A DNA stretch of 64,000 nt, from NCBI GenBank assembly GCA_021464415.1, contig CM038470.1, positions 38,496,099 through 38,560,098 on the forward strand. Reading direction: 5' to 3'. Of the stretch, positions 31,987 through 44,900 are shown in pieces. A program made the position numbers and the translations under genes. The notes beneath the pieces were generated by a model. It was not told the DNA's origin, made no database searches, and worked only from the letters and a program-made list of their open reading frames with translations. This DNA is from Lonicera japonica (Eukaryota; Streptophyta; Magnoliopsida; Dipsacales; Caprifoliaceae). The number at the start of each line of letters is the position of its first letter. Position 1 is the first letter of the stretch.

Positions 31987-34900
31987 TGTGAGAATCCGGA
32001 CCCGTACCCCGAGGAGAGGAAGGGTAGTCCTCGTTCTCGGTTTTATTTGAAAACGTATTTTATAGAGTCGCCAGTTTTTTTTACGAGAAAACAAACAAAA
32101 TATCGTACAAAGGACAATTCAAAAGTGAATTATCGTTCATACGTTTGAAACCAGAGATTTATTTTAAAAATTTACTTTGCCAGGGTTCGGGAACTACATT
32201 ACGAATTGGGAAGGTGTTAGGCACTCAATTCTCCCTTTCGGTCTCTTAATGGATCATGTATTTAATTTCTATTTTAGATATCTTTCAAGTAGTTTGAATA
32301 GTTTTCAGAATAGTCCTTTCCGGATAAATTTGATTTAAAACGGTATTTTGAAATCGGACTCGAGCTTTGCGAGCGCCTATGTATTCATTCGTAGAATGAA
32401 ATCAGAGTCTCGTAGTTCCTTTCTTTGGAAACTATTTTTTGTATTTTTATTTGTTTTGAAAACGTGTCAACACCGATTTTAGTTTTCTTGTAAAACTTAG
32501 AAAGGACTTGTTTTGAAAGCAATGAACTTCTTTGCAAGTTATCTAATTTTCTGTATTAAAAATGCAATACCGAAATTTAGAGAAGTGGTAGAAAGTTATA
32601 CCTGCTGCGCTTGGAGAAGATAGGAGAGTCTTGCATTGACTTCCTTCTCTCTCTAGAACTTTCTCTCTCCAAAAGAGGCCAACCGCAGGGGTAGCCGCAT
32701 GGGGTGCGGCTGGGGCGTGCGACAGGGGTGTGCCAGCCGTACGGCTGGCAGGTAGCCGTACGGTTGGGCGTGCGGCTAGGGGGTGCGGCTGGCTCATAAA
32801 AAATGCGCAGGAGCGCTCGGAAAAAACCAAATTTTCTAACAGGTCGATCCCCGTCCTAGTAAGCGAAGAGGCAACAAGGGTTATCTTAGACTCCCAACGT
32901 GTCCAAAATTGGAGTCTTTCCTATCAGTCTTTCTACATGTATAATTGTGAGAACCCGCGTTCGCGACGCCCCGGGGTCCTCGTGGGCGGCGATTCCGTTT
33001 GTTGATTTGGAAATCGGTTTTTGAAAAGAATAAGAGTTGCCAGTTTGTTTTACTAAACAAACAAAAAGGTTTGTGTAAAAGAGACGTATTTATGAATTAA
33101 ATATCCTCTTATACACAATGTATGCGAAACCAGTTGATTCGAAGGTTCGGGGATTAAGTTACGAATCGGGAAGGTGTTAGGCACCCAATTCGCCCTTTCG
33201 GTCTCTTGAGTAGGATATGCGTGTGTTATAATTCAGCTCTTGCATGCTATTGCTATTACTTTATAACTTTTCGTGCTTGCCTTAGAAATCGGGATTTTGG
33301 GGTTGGGATGAAAATGATGTGTTTCCTAATTCACCCATGATTTTGAAAATAAGTGTGTGTGTGATTTGAAAAAGAGAGTTTGATAATAAAGATGCAATGA
33401 AACAAGTGATTTTGTAAAGCATTGGGCTTTTCGGAAACTGATTCAATGTGGAATCTAATATTCGATATTATATGAGGCGAGTTGACCGATCGTATACCAA
33501 AGTCTATTGATTAAACCGGTATAGATGGCAATAATGCTTTCATAATCGAGTATTTATCACATACACACCGTAATCTATGAGTTAGATTGGATATGTAGCG
33601 ATTATCGATTCCTTCGTATAACAATACCGCTAATCCGAACTTTTGGAAAAATAAGAAAGTAATAATACTATTTTGGAATTGGATTAGGGTTTATTATACG
33701 CCTTTAGTTTTGAAAACAATTTGAAAAAAAAGGTTTTGAAAAGCTATTAAGTAATAAAAATTATGCAAACAAGAGTATGAATTATAAAACTGACGAATAA
33801 ATAAAAGAAGAGAGAGAAAATTATACCTGAGCCTTCTTGGAAGGAGAGAATAAGGATCTCTTGGTGTGTACCACGAAATTCCCCTGATTGTTGATGAAAA
33901 TAATGAATGGAGGGGGGGGTCTATTTATAGTTGAAGAAAATACTTGGAGAGCAAGAAAAGAGATTGCAACTAGGACTCTTGGAAATTATCGCGAAGCCTT
34001 CCCACCGTTGGATCATCCTAATTTTTGGATATGTGTTGTATATAGGAATCTTCTAGATCGTGCAAAAATTTCAGGTCGATCGGATTTCGGGAAGGTTCCC
34101 TTTCGTTCTGATTGGTACGAAGAGTTTGTGTCCGCGTAGGAAAGGTACTTGTTGTAGACAAGGTCCCTTGTTTGCACGATAAGTCAGGTTCTAACCGTTG
34201 GATCAGGCTTAATTTTGGATATGTATTGCCAATATAAGTCTTTCACACCCTGTAAAAATTTGAGCACGATCGGAGTTCGGGAATGACTCGGTCTCCTTGG
34301 CTTGGTAGAAAGAGTTTGTTCCCGCATAGAAAACGTACTTGCGTACAAAAACCTCGACAACTGAACTTCAAACCGTTGGATTATGCTGATTTTTTGATAT
34401 GTTTTCCCTCCAAATGTTTTCTAACTTGTGTCCAAATTTGAGGTCGATCAGATTTCGGGAAGGCCACTATTTATTTTAATTTGCTACGAAGGACATTTCA
34501 ACTGGATTTTGCTCGGTAGACAAATTGATTCTTGAGGACCCCATGTCCGACAAAGATGAAATTTTAATATGCTCTTCCTCACAATAAGTCCTATCCACTT
34601 ACCAAACTTCAAACCATTTTAACATCGACAAGACCTCCATTTGACCACCCGAAATAAACTCGCAATTTTTTGAATTTTCGGAGATCCGACTGTCGGATTA
34701 AGCTGATTTTCGAGTATGTTACTCCTTTTGATAATTTCCAACAACTCTCAAAGTTTGAGGATGATCCAAACTACGTGACTCTCCTTTCACAAGTTTCCAG
34801 GAGTTTTGACGGTTTTTCGATTCCGACAATTTTCGATAATTCTGTGACTCCTCATCCGGGGTCCTTTCGACTTTCTTCTTTGACCTGTATCACATGTACA

Positions 34901-35074
34901 TAGTTTTTGTGCATCCAAAAATGCTCGTGCATGCATGCGTGTTCATTTCTTTGAAAATTAGGATTCTTGCGGGGGTCGCAAAATGAGGTGTTCACAATAA
35001 TGATTCATGATTAAATGCAGGATGCTTAAAGAAAATCAGTATTCGCACGAGAGTCGTGGATTGGGGTGTTCACA
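31987..35074 (-). mobile_element. Tat-type solo LTR, itself split by another solo LTR
   Basis: Starts TGTGAGAATCCGG and ends TTGGGGTGTTCACA, with target duplication CTTGG (31982-31986, 35075-35079). Without the inner insertion it is about 1.03 kb. It matches the LTR at 60787-62044 at both ends and in the block near 32190-32250. U3 palindromes include the perfect 20-mer TGCCAGCCGTACGGCTGGCA (32731-32750). Compared with its relative it lacks the segment containing the TATA box. Confidence 0.88.
32946..34996 (-). mobile_element. Second, different Tat-type solo LTR nested inside the first
   Basis: Starts TGTGAGAACCCGCG and ends GAGGTGTTCACA with target duplication ATAAT (32941-32945, 34997-35001), 2051 bp. 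It shares only the short block near 33140-33210 with the other Tat LTRs, so it is a separate family. The minus-strand TATA-like CTATAAATAG lies at 33919-33910. In 33960-34900 a motif ending in GATCGGATTTCGGGAAGG recurs about four times at ~200-bp spacing, a diverged tandem repeat. Confidence 0.88.
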
Positions 35075-35079
35075 CTTGG

Positions 35080-35640
35080 AAACCTAATTCGAAAAGGAAA
35101 CTAATTCCTACTTGAAAAAGGAAAGTAATAACACCTAGAATATTCCTATTACAATAAGGAAATTAATAAATAAAATAATGAGGAAAATTATTCAAAAAGG
35201 AAACTATTAATCTAATTTTGAATTGAATAATGAAATAAGCTTCTTGCATCAAGCATGTGAAATTCTATGGAATTTCTTTTGAATTTTCATGCTCTATCCT
35301 TATGATTCATCATGTGTGGATCATCATTTGGAATGCCATTAACCACACCCAATCTTTAGGAACTCTCCAAATGTCCACGCCCAATCAAGCAAGAACTAGT
35401 ATTTTCACATCTCCAAATGTCCTCTCGACATCGTTGGTTGCCATTAAACACACTTTCCTTTTGAATTTCCACGCCCAATCCTTAGGAACTCTATGGAATG
35501 CTTGTTTATCATTTAAGCTTCTTGCATCAAGCATGTGAAATTCTATGGAATTCCTTTTGAATTTTCATGCTCTATCCTCGTGATTCATCATGTGTGGATT
35601 ATCATTTGGAATCCCACGAACCACCATGGTTGAATAGAAA
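35080..35640. repeat. Gypsy LTR remainder with a ~280-bp direct repeat
   Basis: After the solo LTR insertion the older sequence resumes. A ~100-base segment starting AAGCTTCTTGCATCAAGCAT occurs at about 35236 and again at about 35516 with few differences. No gene seen. Confidence 0.6.
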
Positions 35641-35929
35641 CTGGAACTAGGTCGAACATATCATTACTCAAAATTAAATAGTTTTATTTAAATTTTAAAC
35701 TCTTAATTCCATAAGGCTCCAAGCTATTACACGAAAGGTGCATTAAGGTAATCAGTCGAGTGCATACTAAATAGATTAGGTTATGTGTATTTTTTGGTAC
35801 CTTATATTTATTTCAAGATACGCTTCATTTCTTTAGTTAGTACGTTTTGTGTACTCTTCATTTATTTTGGTTTAGATGTACTTATGTTACTAAGTAGGTT
35901 TCATTTATCTTAGTAGTTGATGGCGGGCT

Positions 35930-36515
35930 TCGAGTTGGGTTAACGAGCAGGCCTAAAAAGCCCCAGGCTGGGCTTTCCCATGGGTAGGCTTAAATATACA
36001 ACCTTAGTCCACGAGCCAATATAATGTCTTGGGCCTCCTAAAAGCCCAATAACTAGCGAACCAGGTTTCGAGTCTACGGATCATTTGATTGGGCCTATAT
36101 AACCCCTTCCAAGTTCCCCTTAAAATGCACCATGTTTGATAAATGCGCAATTTTATATATGCTTATGCTTTTTTAATTGAGATTATTGCATCTATCTTAA
36201 CATAGATTAATTAAATCAACCCACTTTTGCACACACTCAAAATATCAAGAATTGCTCTAACTTGGCTCAAAGAAGCCTTCTCTAGTATCTTAAACGAGCT
36301 AGGTTAACGAGCGTGCCTAAAAAGCCCCGGCTGGGCTTTCCCATGGGCAGGCTTAAATATAGAACCTCAGTCCACAACCCAATATAATCTGACTTGGGCC
36401 TCCCAAAACCCCGATAACTAGCCAAACGGCCCTGGCCAGGTTTCGAGTCTACAGGTCATTTAATTGGGCCTACATAACCCCTTCTAAGTTCCCTCTAGAA
36501 TGCACCATGTTCCCC
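35930..36515. repeat. Diverged direct repeat of ~200 bp
   Basis: 35938-36135 and 36309-36512 align along their length, both containing GGCTGGGCTTTCCCATGGG and AATGCACCATGTT, with substitutions and small indels. They are about 371 bases apart. Nothing coding is visible in them or in 36516-37158, which is AT-rich intergenic sequence. Confidence 0.7.
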
Positions 36516-37158
36516 CTCTCTCTCACTCTTTTGAATCTGCGCCATCTCCTAAAGCGTCGACACCATTTACCGTACTCACTCAACCACATACACCATAGCA
36601 ACTACGAGAATCTAGCCGACACAAAATCCTCCCTCTCTCTTAGGCTCGTTAATTGTTCACTTTTCTAAATAAGAAGGATGGACATGATTATTGAATTCTA
36701 GCTAGACCGGATAAAATAATCTCACATCCTAGGTATGATTGTTTAATTAATCCCTCACTTGGTGGAATAAGAGGCTTCAATAGGATAAAAAATTCACCCC
36801 GTCAGGGATGGAGCCCTATATTTATTTGCGGAGGGGAACAAACTATACTTGATAAAATATATTATGCATCATAATAAGTAGAGAATTGCGATACTTTGTG
36901 ATATATTTTTTTATACATTAGTTTTTAAGTTTATCTTTCATATATTAATTTTGTTCCAAAAATAAGGCCAACTCTAAATTTAGGACATAAAACAAAAATA
37001 ATAAATTCTGAATACAAACAAATATAGAATATTTAATGAAAAAAGGAAACATTCTTAAGCATAAACTAGAAACCAACATCAAAACAATCCTCAGAACAAT
37101 TTTTTTATTTTTATGTTTACTAAAAAATGCAAAAATGAGAGGGGACATTTTCTGTTAT

Positions 37159-38405
37159 TGGAGAACTTACCTATACCTATCTATATTGGAGACTGAAGTG
37201 AGAGAATATTACCCCATGCTATTTTCTTATACAGCATGGCTTGCTCCCACCATGTTTGACTCGGTTCCAGTCCATCTCAGCCAAATATTATCTTAAGGCT
37301 AACTTTTGGCCATTTATTATATATCACTCACAGTTGTCCATCACTTTATTCCACTCAAAATTGGACAAGAAATTAAATAAAGTAATTGCGACACTTGTCA
37401 AGTATCAAAATATGTAATATATAGGGACGGACAACAAGAAACAATATATATAAACTAGGTCAAACCAAGATTTATATCCGCTATTATTTGAGAATTTGCC
37501 TATACTTACTTATATTGGAGACCAAAGTGAAAGAATATTATCCTATGCTATTTTCAAATATAGCATGGCATGCTCCCACCATGTTTGACTCGGTTCCAAT
37601 CTATCTCAGCCAAATAGTACCCTGTGGCTATGTTTCGGCCAACTGAAATTAAATCTAGTCGTCTATTCCAGCCATTTATTATGGTGGCTACTATTTGCAC
37701 AATACAAAATATTCAAAGACATTTTACCTGTTCATTCGCTCAATAACAAATGAATAAGTGCATGTTATTCGCCCAATACCAAGCGAGTGAAAGCTTGAAA
37801 TTGCATTATTCACTTGTCATCGGATGAATATATAGGCATATACTGGCTTGTAATCGGGCGAGTAACATACACTTACTTGTCTATCATTGTGCAGATAAAA
37901 AATGAAGTGTTATCAAATATTTTGTGAATTGTAAATAATAGCTACCTTTAGTATATTCCCTCACAGTTATCGATTACCTCAATCTATTCAAAGTTGGATG
38001 AGAAATTAAATACAGTAATTGCGACTCCTGTCGTTTGTAAGTATCAAAATAAGTAATATATAAGGAGGGACCACAAGAAACAATGTTATAAACCAGCTCA
38101 AACCAGGACTTCTATTGACAAAGCTTGACTGTCCAATCAACTGCTCGATTAACCGATGTACGTGTTAGAGAAAAATATAATAAACATCTTATTAGGGCTA
38201 CTCATGGTTAAAATATTAACGTAGTGAGGTATCTCTAATTTCTAAAACTAAGTAGTTCTTAATTTTCTAATAAAAAAAATTAATAGGGAGGGACTACAAG
38301 AAACAATATTATTAACCACTTCAACCCAAGACTTTTATTATACCGGCAAAGCTTGACTACTCGGCCAGTCTCTCTATTAACCAGTCAACACACTAGAGAA
38401 AAATA
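37159..38405. repeat. Interleaved direct repeats upstream of the gypsy relic
   Basis: A ~130-base block with CTCCCACCATGTTTGACTCG occurs at 37159-37290 and 37491-37620. A second block (CTCACAGTT...AAGAAATTAAATA...AAGAAACAAT) occurs at 37325-37480 and 37968-38115, and part of it again at 38287-38420 (GGGACTACAAGAAACAAT). The order A-B-A-B-B' points to stepwise duplication of a unit of several hundred bases. No gene seen; 38406-38797 is AT-rich with a TA microsatellite near 38624-38642. Confidence 0.7.
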
Positions 38406-39197
38406 TAATAAATATCAAGATTACTAGAAAATTTCTAGCGTGATGTGGTAGATAATGGCAAGCATGTTCCGCGACGGGTCTAAACCACAAAACAAGCACA
38501 AAAAGAAAAAAAAATATTAACTATCACAATTTTCTTCAATACAAAGTTTAAAGCACTTGGGAAGAGCATTCTTATTTTGTCATATTATTTTTTTGCAACA
38601 CCAAGTTGTTGTTCTATACAGAAATATATATATATATATATAAACACGAAGAGATAGAAAGTGTCATAACGCTTGCATCATCATATCTTACTTTGAGGAA
38701 GCCAACAAGAAACTAAATTATATTCATATGTACACTCTTTTTTTAGGTATAAGGTTGTTAGTGGGACAACTTTGAGGTGAACTTGGTACTCCCAATATGA
38801 TACGACCTACGGTGATATCGCACGAAACCCGCAAACACAACGAATTGGTTGTGCGAATGTCGACAAATATACACTCGAAAACCGTAGCAAATTAAGAACC
38901 TGGACCGTTACTACAATTAGATTCTGGTGGAAAACGAAGATGCCACAATCGGGTGCGGAATACCGATTAATAAGTCGAATAAACGCCACGGACAAACCGA
39001 TAAGTTCAAGTAGTTCGTAAAGAACCAAAGAGGAATAAAACCACTCAATATTATTAATGAATAAAGTCTTAGATAATAAAACAAAACAATGAACCCCCTT
39101 TAAATAGGGTGAAGAAAACTTAGGCAAAAAGAAACCAATCCAACAAGGAATCCTCAAAACTAATCATAATCAACCAAGAACTAGTCTCCTAAATTAT

Positions 39198-41657
39198 TTA
39201 AAAGAAATAATAACTAAATAATAAATAAAAACGTGTGGGCTTGACTCCACACTCTTGGGCCTCATAAACATGGTCTTCTAACTCAAATTGGGATTGAATA
39301 AGTGTAATCCAGCCTTTATTTTGTGCTCCACGTTTTCCCCCTCCAATGAGTTTGATTGTGCCTTCTTCTTGAGCCCAAATTGCTTGAATCAATCCATTAA
39401 GCTTTTCCTTTAACTTCTTAGCCCGCGACCTTGTAATTGGGCCTGTTGGAACTTGGATGGTCTTTGAATTGTCTTCATTTTGCACAACAGCCTTGCCTCC
39501 ATCATTCCCTTCCTCTTGAAAAGGATTTGCCCTGAAATCATCTCTGGCATCAAATGGACTTAAGTCAGCAACGTTAAAAGTAGCGCTAACATTGTACTCT
39601 CCTGGTAGATCAAGCTTATAAGCATTATCGTTGACACGCTAAAGAACTTGAAAAGGCCCATCTCCTCTAGGAAGTAGCTTAGAACGACGTTGCTCTGAAA
39701 ATCGTTCTTTCCTCATGTGTAGCCATACCCAATCTCCAGGTTCAAAAACCAGCTTCTGACATCCTTTATTCGCCTACTTTGCATATTGCTCCGTCCTTCT
39801 TTTAATGTTGAGCCTTGCCTTCTCATGGGTCTGCATAACAAACTCAGCCTTTTTCTTTCCATCAAGATTAGTATATTGAGAATAAGGTAATGGAGATAAA
39901 TCTAATAGAGTCAAAGGATTAAATCCATACATAATTTCAAAAGATGAAAATTGAGTAGCAGAATGAACAGTGCGATTATAAGCATACTCAACATGTGGTA
40001 AGCATTCCTTCCATGTTCTAATATTCTTTTTAATGATAGCCCTTAACAAAGTAGATAAAGTTCTATTCACAACCTCAGTTTAACCATCAGACTGTGGGTG
40101 ACAAGTAGTAGAAAATAATAATTTACTTCCAAACTTACACCACAAGGTCTTCCAAAAGTAGCTTAAGAACTTAGTATCTCTATCTGAAACAATGGTCCTA
40201 TGCATACCATGCAATCTCACAATTTCTCTAAAGAACAAATCAGTAAAATGCGAAGTATCATCGGTTTTGTGACATGGAATAAAATGAGCCATTTTAGAAA
40301 ATCTATCCATGACCACAAAAATCGAATCTCTACCATTCTTAGACCTAGGTAAACCCAAAACAAAATCCATGAAAATATCTATCCAATGTTCACTAGGAAT
40401 AGGTAATGGTGTCTATAAGCCATGAGGTTGCACACGGGACTTTGCTTGCCGACACGTGACACATCTTCCACAAATTCTCTCATCGTCTCTTTTCATACGT
40501 GGCCAAAAGAAGTGTTCTTGTAAAATATCTAAGGTCTTAACAATCCCAAAGTGCCCCATCAAACCTCCCCCATGAGCTTCCCTCACTAACAAATCACGCA
40601 TAGAGCAATTAGGCATACATAACTTATTCTCATGAAATAAAAAACCATCAAGCCTAAAGAACTTACCCACTGCGTTTTTCTTACATGCTTTATACTCCTC
40701 ACAAAAATCAACATCAATTGGATGCAATTCTTTTATATGCTCAAAACCAAGTAATTTAACATCAAGGGTAGAGATTAACACATACCTTTGCGAAAGAGCA
40801 TCAACAACAATATTTTCTTTACCTTGCTTGTACCGAATGACATATGGAAATGTCTTAATGAACTCTATCCAGTGCGCATGCCTCTTATTCAGCTTGTGCT
40901 GGCTCCTCAAATGCTTCAAAGACTCATGACTGGTGTGGATCACGAATTCCTTAGGCCAAAGATAGTGTAGCCAAGTTTCCAATGCTCTAACCAATGCATA
41001 CAATTCCTTGTCATACGTCGGATAGTTCAAGGCTGCCCCACTCATTTTCTCGCTAAAGTAAGTGATTGGTTTTCCTCCTTGCATAAGAACAACCCCTATT
41101 CTCAAACCCGATGCATCACACTCAAGCTCGAATGATTTAGTGAAATTTGATAATGCAAGTACGGGCACATGGGTCAACTTCTCCTTGATCAATTAGAATG
41201 CCTTCTCTTGCTCATCCCCCCATTTGAATTCCACGTTCTTCTTGATCACCTCGGTCAGCGGCGCAACTAGGGTACTAAAATCTTTCACAAACTGCCAGTA
41301 AAAGCTAGTAAGTCCATGAAAACTTCGTACATTCCCCACAGTTGTAGGACTCGACCACTCTCGTATTGCACGTACTTTCTCCTCATCAACCTATATACCT
41401 TGTGCACTCACAACAAAACCAAGAAAGACAAGCTTATCGGTGCAAAAAGTGCACTTCTTCATGTTAGCAAATAACTTTTCTTTTCGAAGCACATCTAAAA
41501 CTGATTTTAAATGCTCAACATGATCCTCCAAGGTTTTGCTATAAATCAAGATATCATCAAAGTAGACAACAACAAATCTGCCTCTAAATGCACGCAAAAC
41601 ATGATTCATTAAACGCATGAAAGTGCTCGATGCATTAGTTAGCCTAAAAGGCATCAC
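39198..41657 (-). pseudogene. Gypsy pol relic: RT end, RNase H, integrase
   Basis: All recognisable pieces lie in one frame and are separated by nonsense codons, not by net frameshifts. Order: RT with [14 protein letters not shown] (YFDD catalytic), RNase H with [18 protein letters not shown] and the [13 protein letters not shown] helix, integrase zinc region ([10 protein letters not shown]...[11 protein letters not shown]), integrase core ([34 protein letters not shown]), C-terminal integrase with a GPF-type module near 39690, and a tail with GPITRSRAKKLKEKL. No chromodomain is obvious. Stops occur near 41391, 41190, 40413, 40080, 39774 and 39640. Confidence 0.85.
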
Positions 41658-41743
41658 TAATCACTCATATAAATCATGTTTGGTTTTAAAAGCAGTTTTC
41701 CATTCATCTCCTTCTTTCATTCTAATTTGATGATACCCACTTT

Positions 41744-41837
41744 TTAACTTCTTAGTCCGCGACCTTGTAATTGGGCCTGTTGGAACTTAGATGGTCTTTG
41801 AATTGTCTTCATTTTGCACAACAGCCTTGCCTCCATT
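41744..41837. repeat. Displaced ~90-bp copy of the pol tail
   Basis: This segment repeats 39414-39503 (both contain CGCGACCTTGTAATTGGGCC) but sits directly against the RT fragment, where it does not belong. It marks a deletion or template-switch junction in the gypsy relic. Confidence 0.85.
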
Positions 41838-41970
41838 ACAATATTAAAATAATATTTGGCAGCGATAGTCCCGTATAACGAGTGGAAATGAATCAAGATG
41901 TACAAAAGTTGGCCAAAGCATTCTATGAAGTATCCGTCGAACCAATAAAAAAAATTTCTAAAAGGCACCC

Positions 41971-44900
41971 GGGTCCTATTTGTATCAAAATGTATTTACC
42001 AACGAAAATTTGTAGATTCATTCGTTTTGGTTTCCTTTTCAGGTAACTAGTTGAACTTATTGGTGAACTTAGCCTCTTGAAAAGTTGGTATGTAGTTTCC
42101 TACGCAGAAACCCAATAAAATCATTATATTTCACCCTATGATGTCAAAAGCAGGCCCTATAATTTATTTTCTTAAGTAAACACCTACCTATTTAGACGAA
42201 TGAAAAGGCAGTGCAAGATATTTATATGTAATGTATATAGATAGTACAAGTTAGATTTTTAGTGGTTTTTTAAACACTTTGAACAAACCTTTTTTAATAG
42301 TTAACGCATGATTGAAAAATATAAAAGAATATTGTCCAATTTTTAAGTGCACGGGATTTTTGGTAAGTTCATTATGTTATTTTGTAGTTTTTATCGACAC
42401 TCGTACATTACATGGGTTGAAAACTCGTTTAGGTATAATTCGGACTTATAACATTAATCATTTTTCTCAAATTATTTGTGCCTAGTTGGAGTCAAATTAG
42501 GTGTTTTGTACCTCTGACACACTTAATGTTTATAGAACATTTATCAAGCATACCTCACCATCCTTATCGATTTAGTAGATTGTAATCCGTGCCAAAAATG
42601 CTATCAACCATTCAAAAAATTATTATAAATTTCAAACACACAATTATTAATTTATCTCTTATATATTTTTAAGATTCAAAAACCATTGTCCCTAACTTAT
42701 TATATATATATATCGATACCTATTATATAAATATGTGTGTTATATAATAAATGTTGAATAATTTTATATATTGAGTTAGTTTCTAAGCAATCTAACATGA
42801 TATAGATGTAAAATTTCCTAGATGCTCCAAGGCTTAAGAAGATTTTAGCGAGCAAATCATTTTCTTATGGGCTATTTTTTTTTTCAATTTTAATATGTAG
42901 GCATGATGAATGAATTATTTTATGCGCATAGGGGTTTCGACTTCTGTATGTTTTTACATCAACCTCCAATCCTCCATGTAATATACTCTTTCTATCTTAA
43001 ACTAAAAGCAGACAAACTTTGCGGGAGGTAAATGATAAATAACTCTTTACAATTTTTTAAAGGAGATTCAAACCAGAGACCAGATTCGTGCTGTTACAAT
43101 CCAAAGTAATTCCTGCAATAAATCTTTCATTTGTTGTTGTACGCTCAAACAATTAAGGCAATTTAACAAAGTAAAAATTTATACTCTGTAAGACTCTGGG
43201 CCTTACGTGGCTTATAATAAATTTTCTAAAGGCTCCAAACCAATACTATTGATTTTTGGATTTACGATTTAACTCTCTTTAGAAAGAAATCCGGATCCGC
43301 TCCTTGAATTTGAAAATTTATAAGATGTGGTGTATCATTTTATTTTTTTTAAAAATGCCGTCCCTAAGAGATATATTTTTAAAAGGATGTAGTCACTGAA
43401 TTCATATTATCTCCTGGCAGCAAAAGTATTTCCTTGTTTTACAACTGGTATCTCCCGATTCTTAATTCTATTCACTCTACATTTCTCTATCTAAAAAATT
43501 TAATAATTAAATTTTGAATACCAAGAACTCTTATTAAAAAAATGAATAGTTAAATTTCAAAAACATAAATTTTAGAGAGTTAGTTGAACCTTATCTATCT
43601 TTCTTTTTTATTTTTTTTATTTATGTTTACTGACATTGTAATATTGTTTTAATTATGTTGTGAAAAATATAGAGCTTAAAATAATTTAAAACCAATAACA
43701 AATAAATTTTAATATTCGATAATTTCGGTAATTCAATTTCATTAAAGGCCCAATTAAAATAAGCGTTGAAATCTAGTTTTGCACGAAATTTCGTTTTTTC
43801 TAAAGTTTTATATGGTTACACACACCAAAAAAAGAAAAAAAAACAGAAAAAAGAAAAAAGAAAAAGTTACACTTAAACCAAGAAATGCAAAGTAAACTGT
43901 TAGAGCCTTTCCGAAGGTCTTTCAAAAGTATATTTTGTCTAAAATTTACACATTGTGTAAACAAATAAAATAATGCTTCAACTATTGTGTAAAATTAAGA
44001 TTTGTGTAAAAGAAATTGTAAAATATACCCAAGAATTGGGCTCGTCTAAAGTGATGGAAAGCACTCTAGAATAGAATTTTAACGACATCCACAACTGCAT
44101 AAAACAAATTCCGCAACTGTAACCATTTGAGTCCTCCTCTAAAATGACTAGCCCAAATCGTAAATTATGGTCATTTAAGGACCTCCATTACACTTCGGAT
44201 GTGGGATATTTCGGGTCATTACAATCTCCTCCTATTAAATTTAATGACATTATCGTCAGGTCGGGGTCACACACAAACAATCTCGAAATTGGCTATCTGC
44301 ATCCAGCGATTCCAGCTCTCAGTTAACCACACAGACACCTCCCACAATATCCACACATTAACATGGTAGTGGTCCTGCAGCACAAACAAGACCCACAATA
44401 TACACACATGAACATGCTAGTGGTCCTATATCCATTCTAATACCATGTGTAATCACCTGAGTTCTCCCGGCCCCAAATTGGCTAAACCAAGTTGTAAATT
44501 AGGGTAATTGTTGTTACATATATATACCAAGGACATTCCCATTACACTAACAACATCTAATATTTTTGGTCATTACAAGAACTCTACTACCACACTTGCA
44601 ATCTAACATATATCTTTCTCTACCAATATAAATATACACAATACCATATATATATGTGTGTGTGAATATGTAAATTATGTTTCTAAAAATTTAAAACTAC
44701 TTTATATCTAAACCTAAAAAGTATCAAATATTTATATGTAAAACTTGTTTCTTTTGGAACACTATGTTAGTCACACAAATTTTTAATTTTTTTTTACTAT
44801 CAAATGTGTTCTTTTTAATAAACCATTTATGAGATTAATTGATCTGTATACTTAAAATTTGATGGCTTATAAATAAAAATCAATTTAGATAACTATTTTT

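Larger units (their letters stand above)
38798..41970 (-). mobile_element. Decayed Ty3/gypsy element (3' LTR and pol)
   Basis: TGATACGACC at 38798 opens an LTR-like segment with a minus-strand TATA-like CCTATTTAAAGG near 39110. It is similar to 54005-54330. Pol lies to its right on the minus strand. The 5' half (gag, protease, most of RT) is missing beyond about 41700, and the right part ends in a rearranged fragment. The inner boundary of the LTR cannot be placed exactly. Confidence 0.65.
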
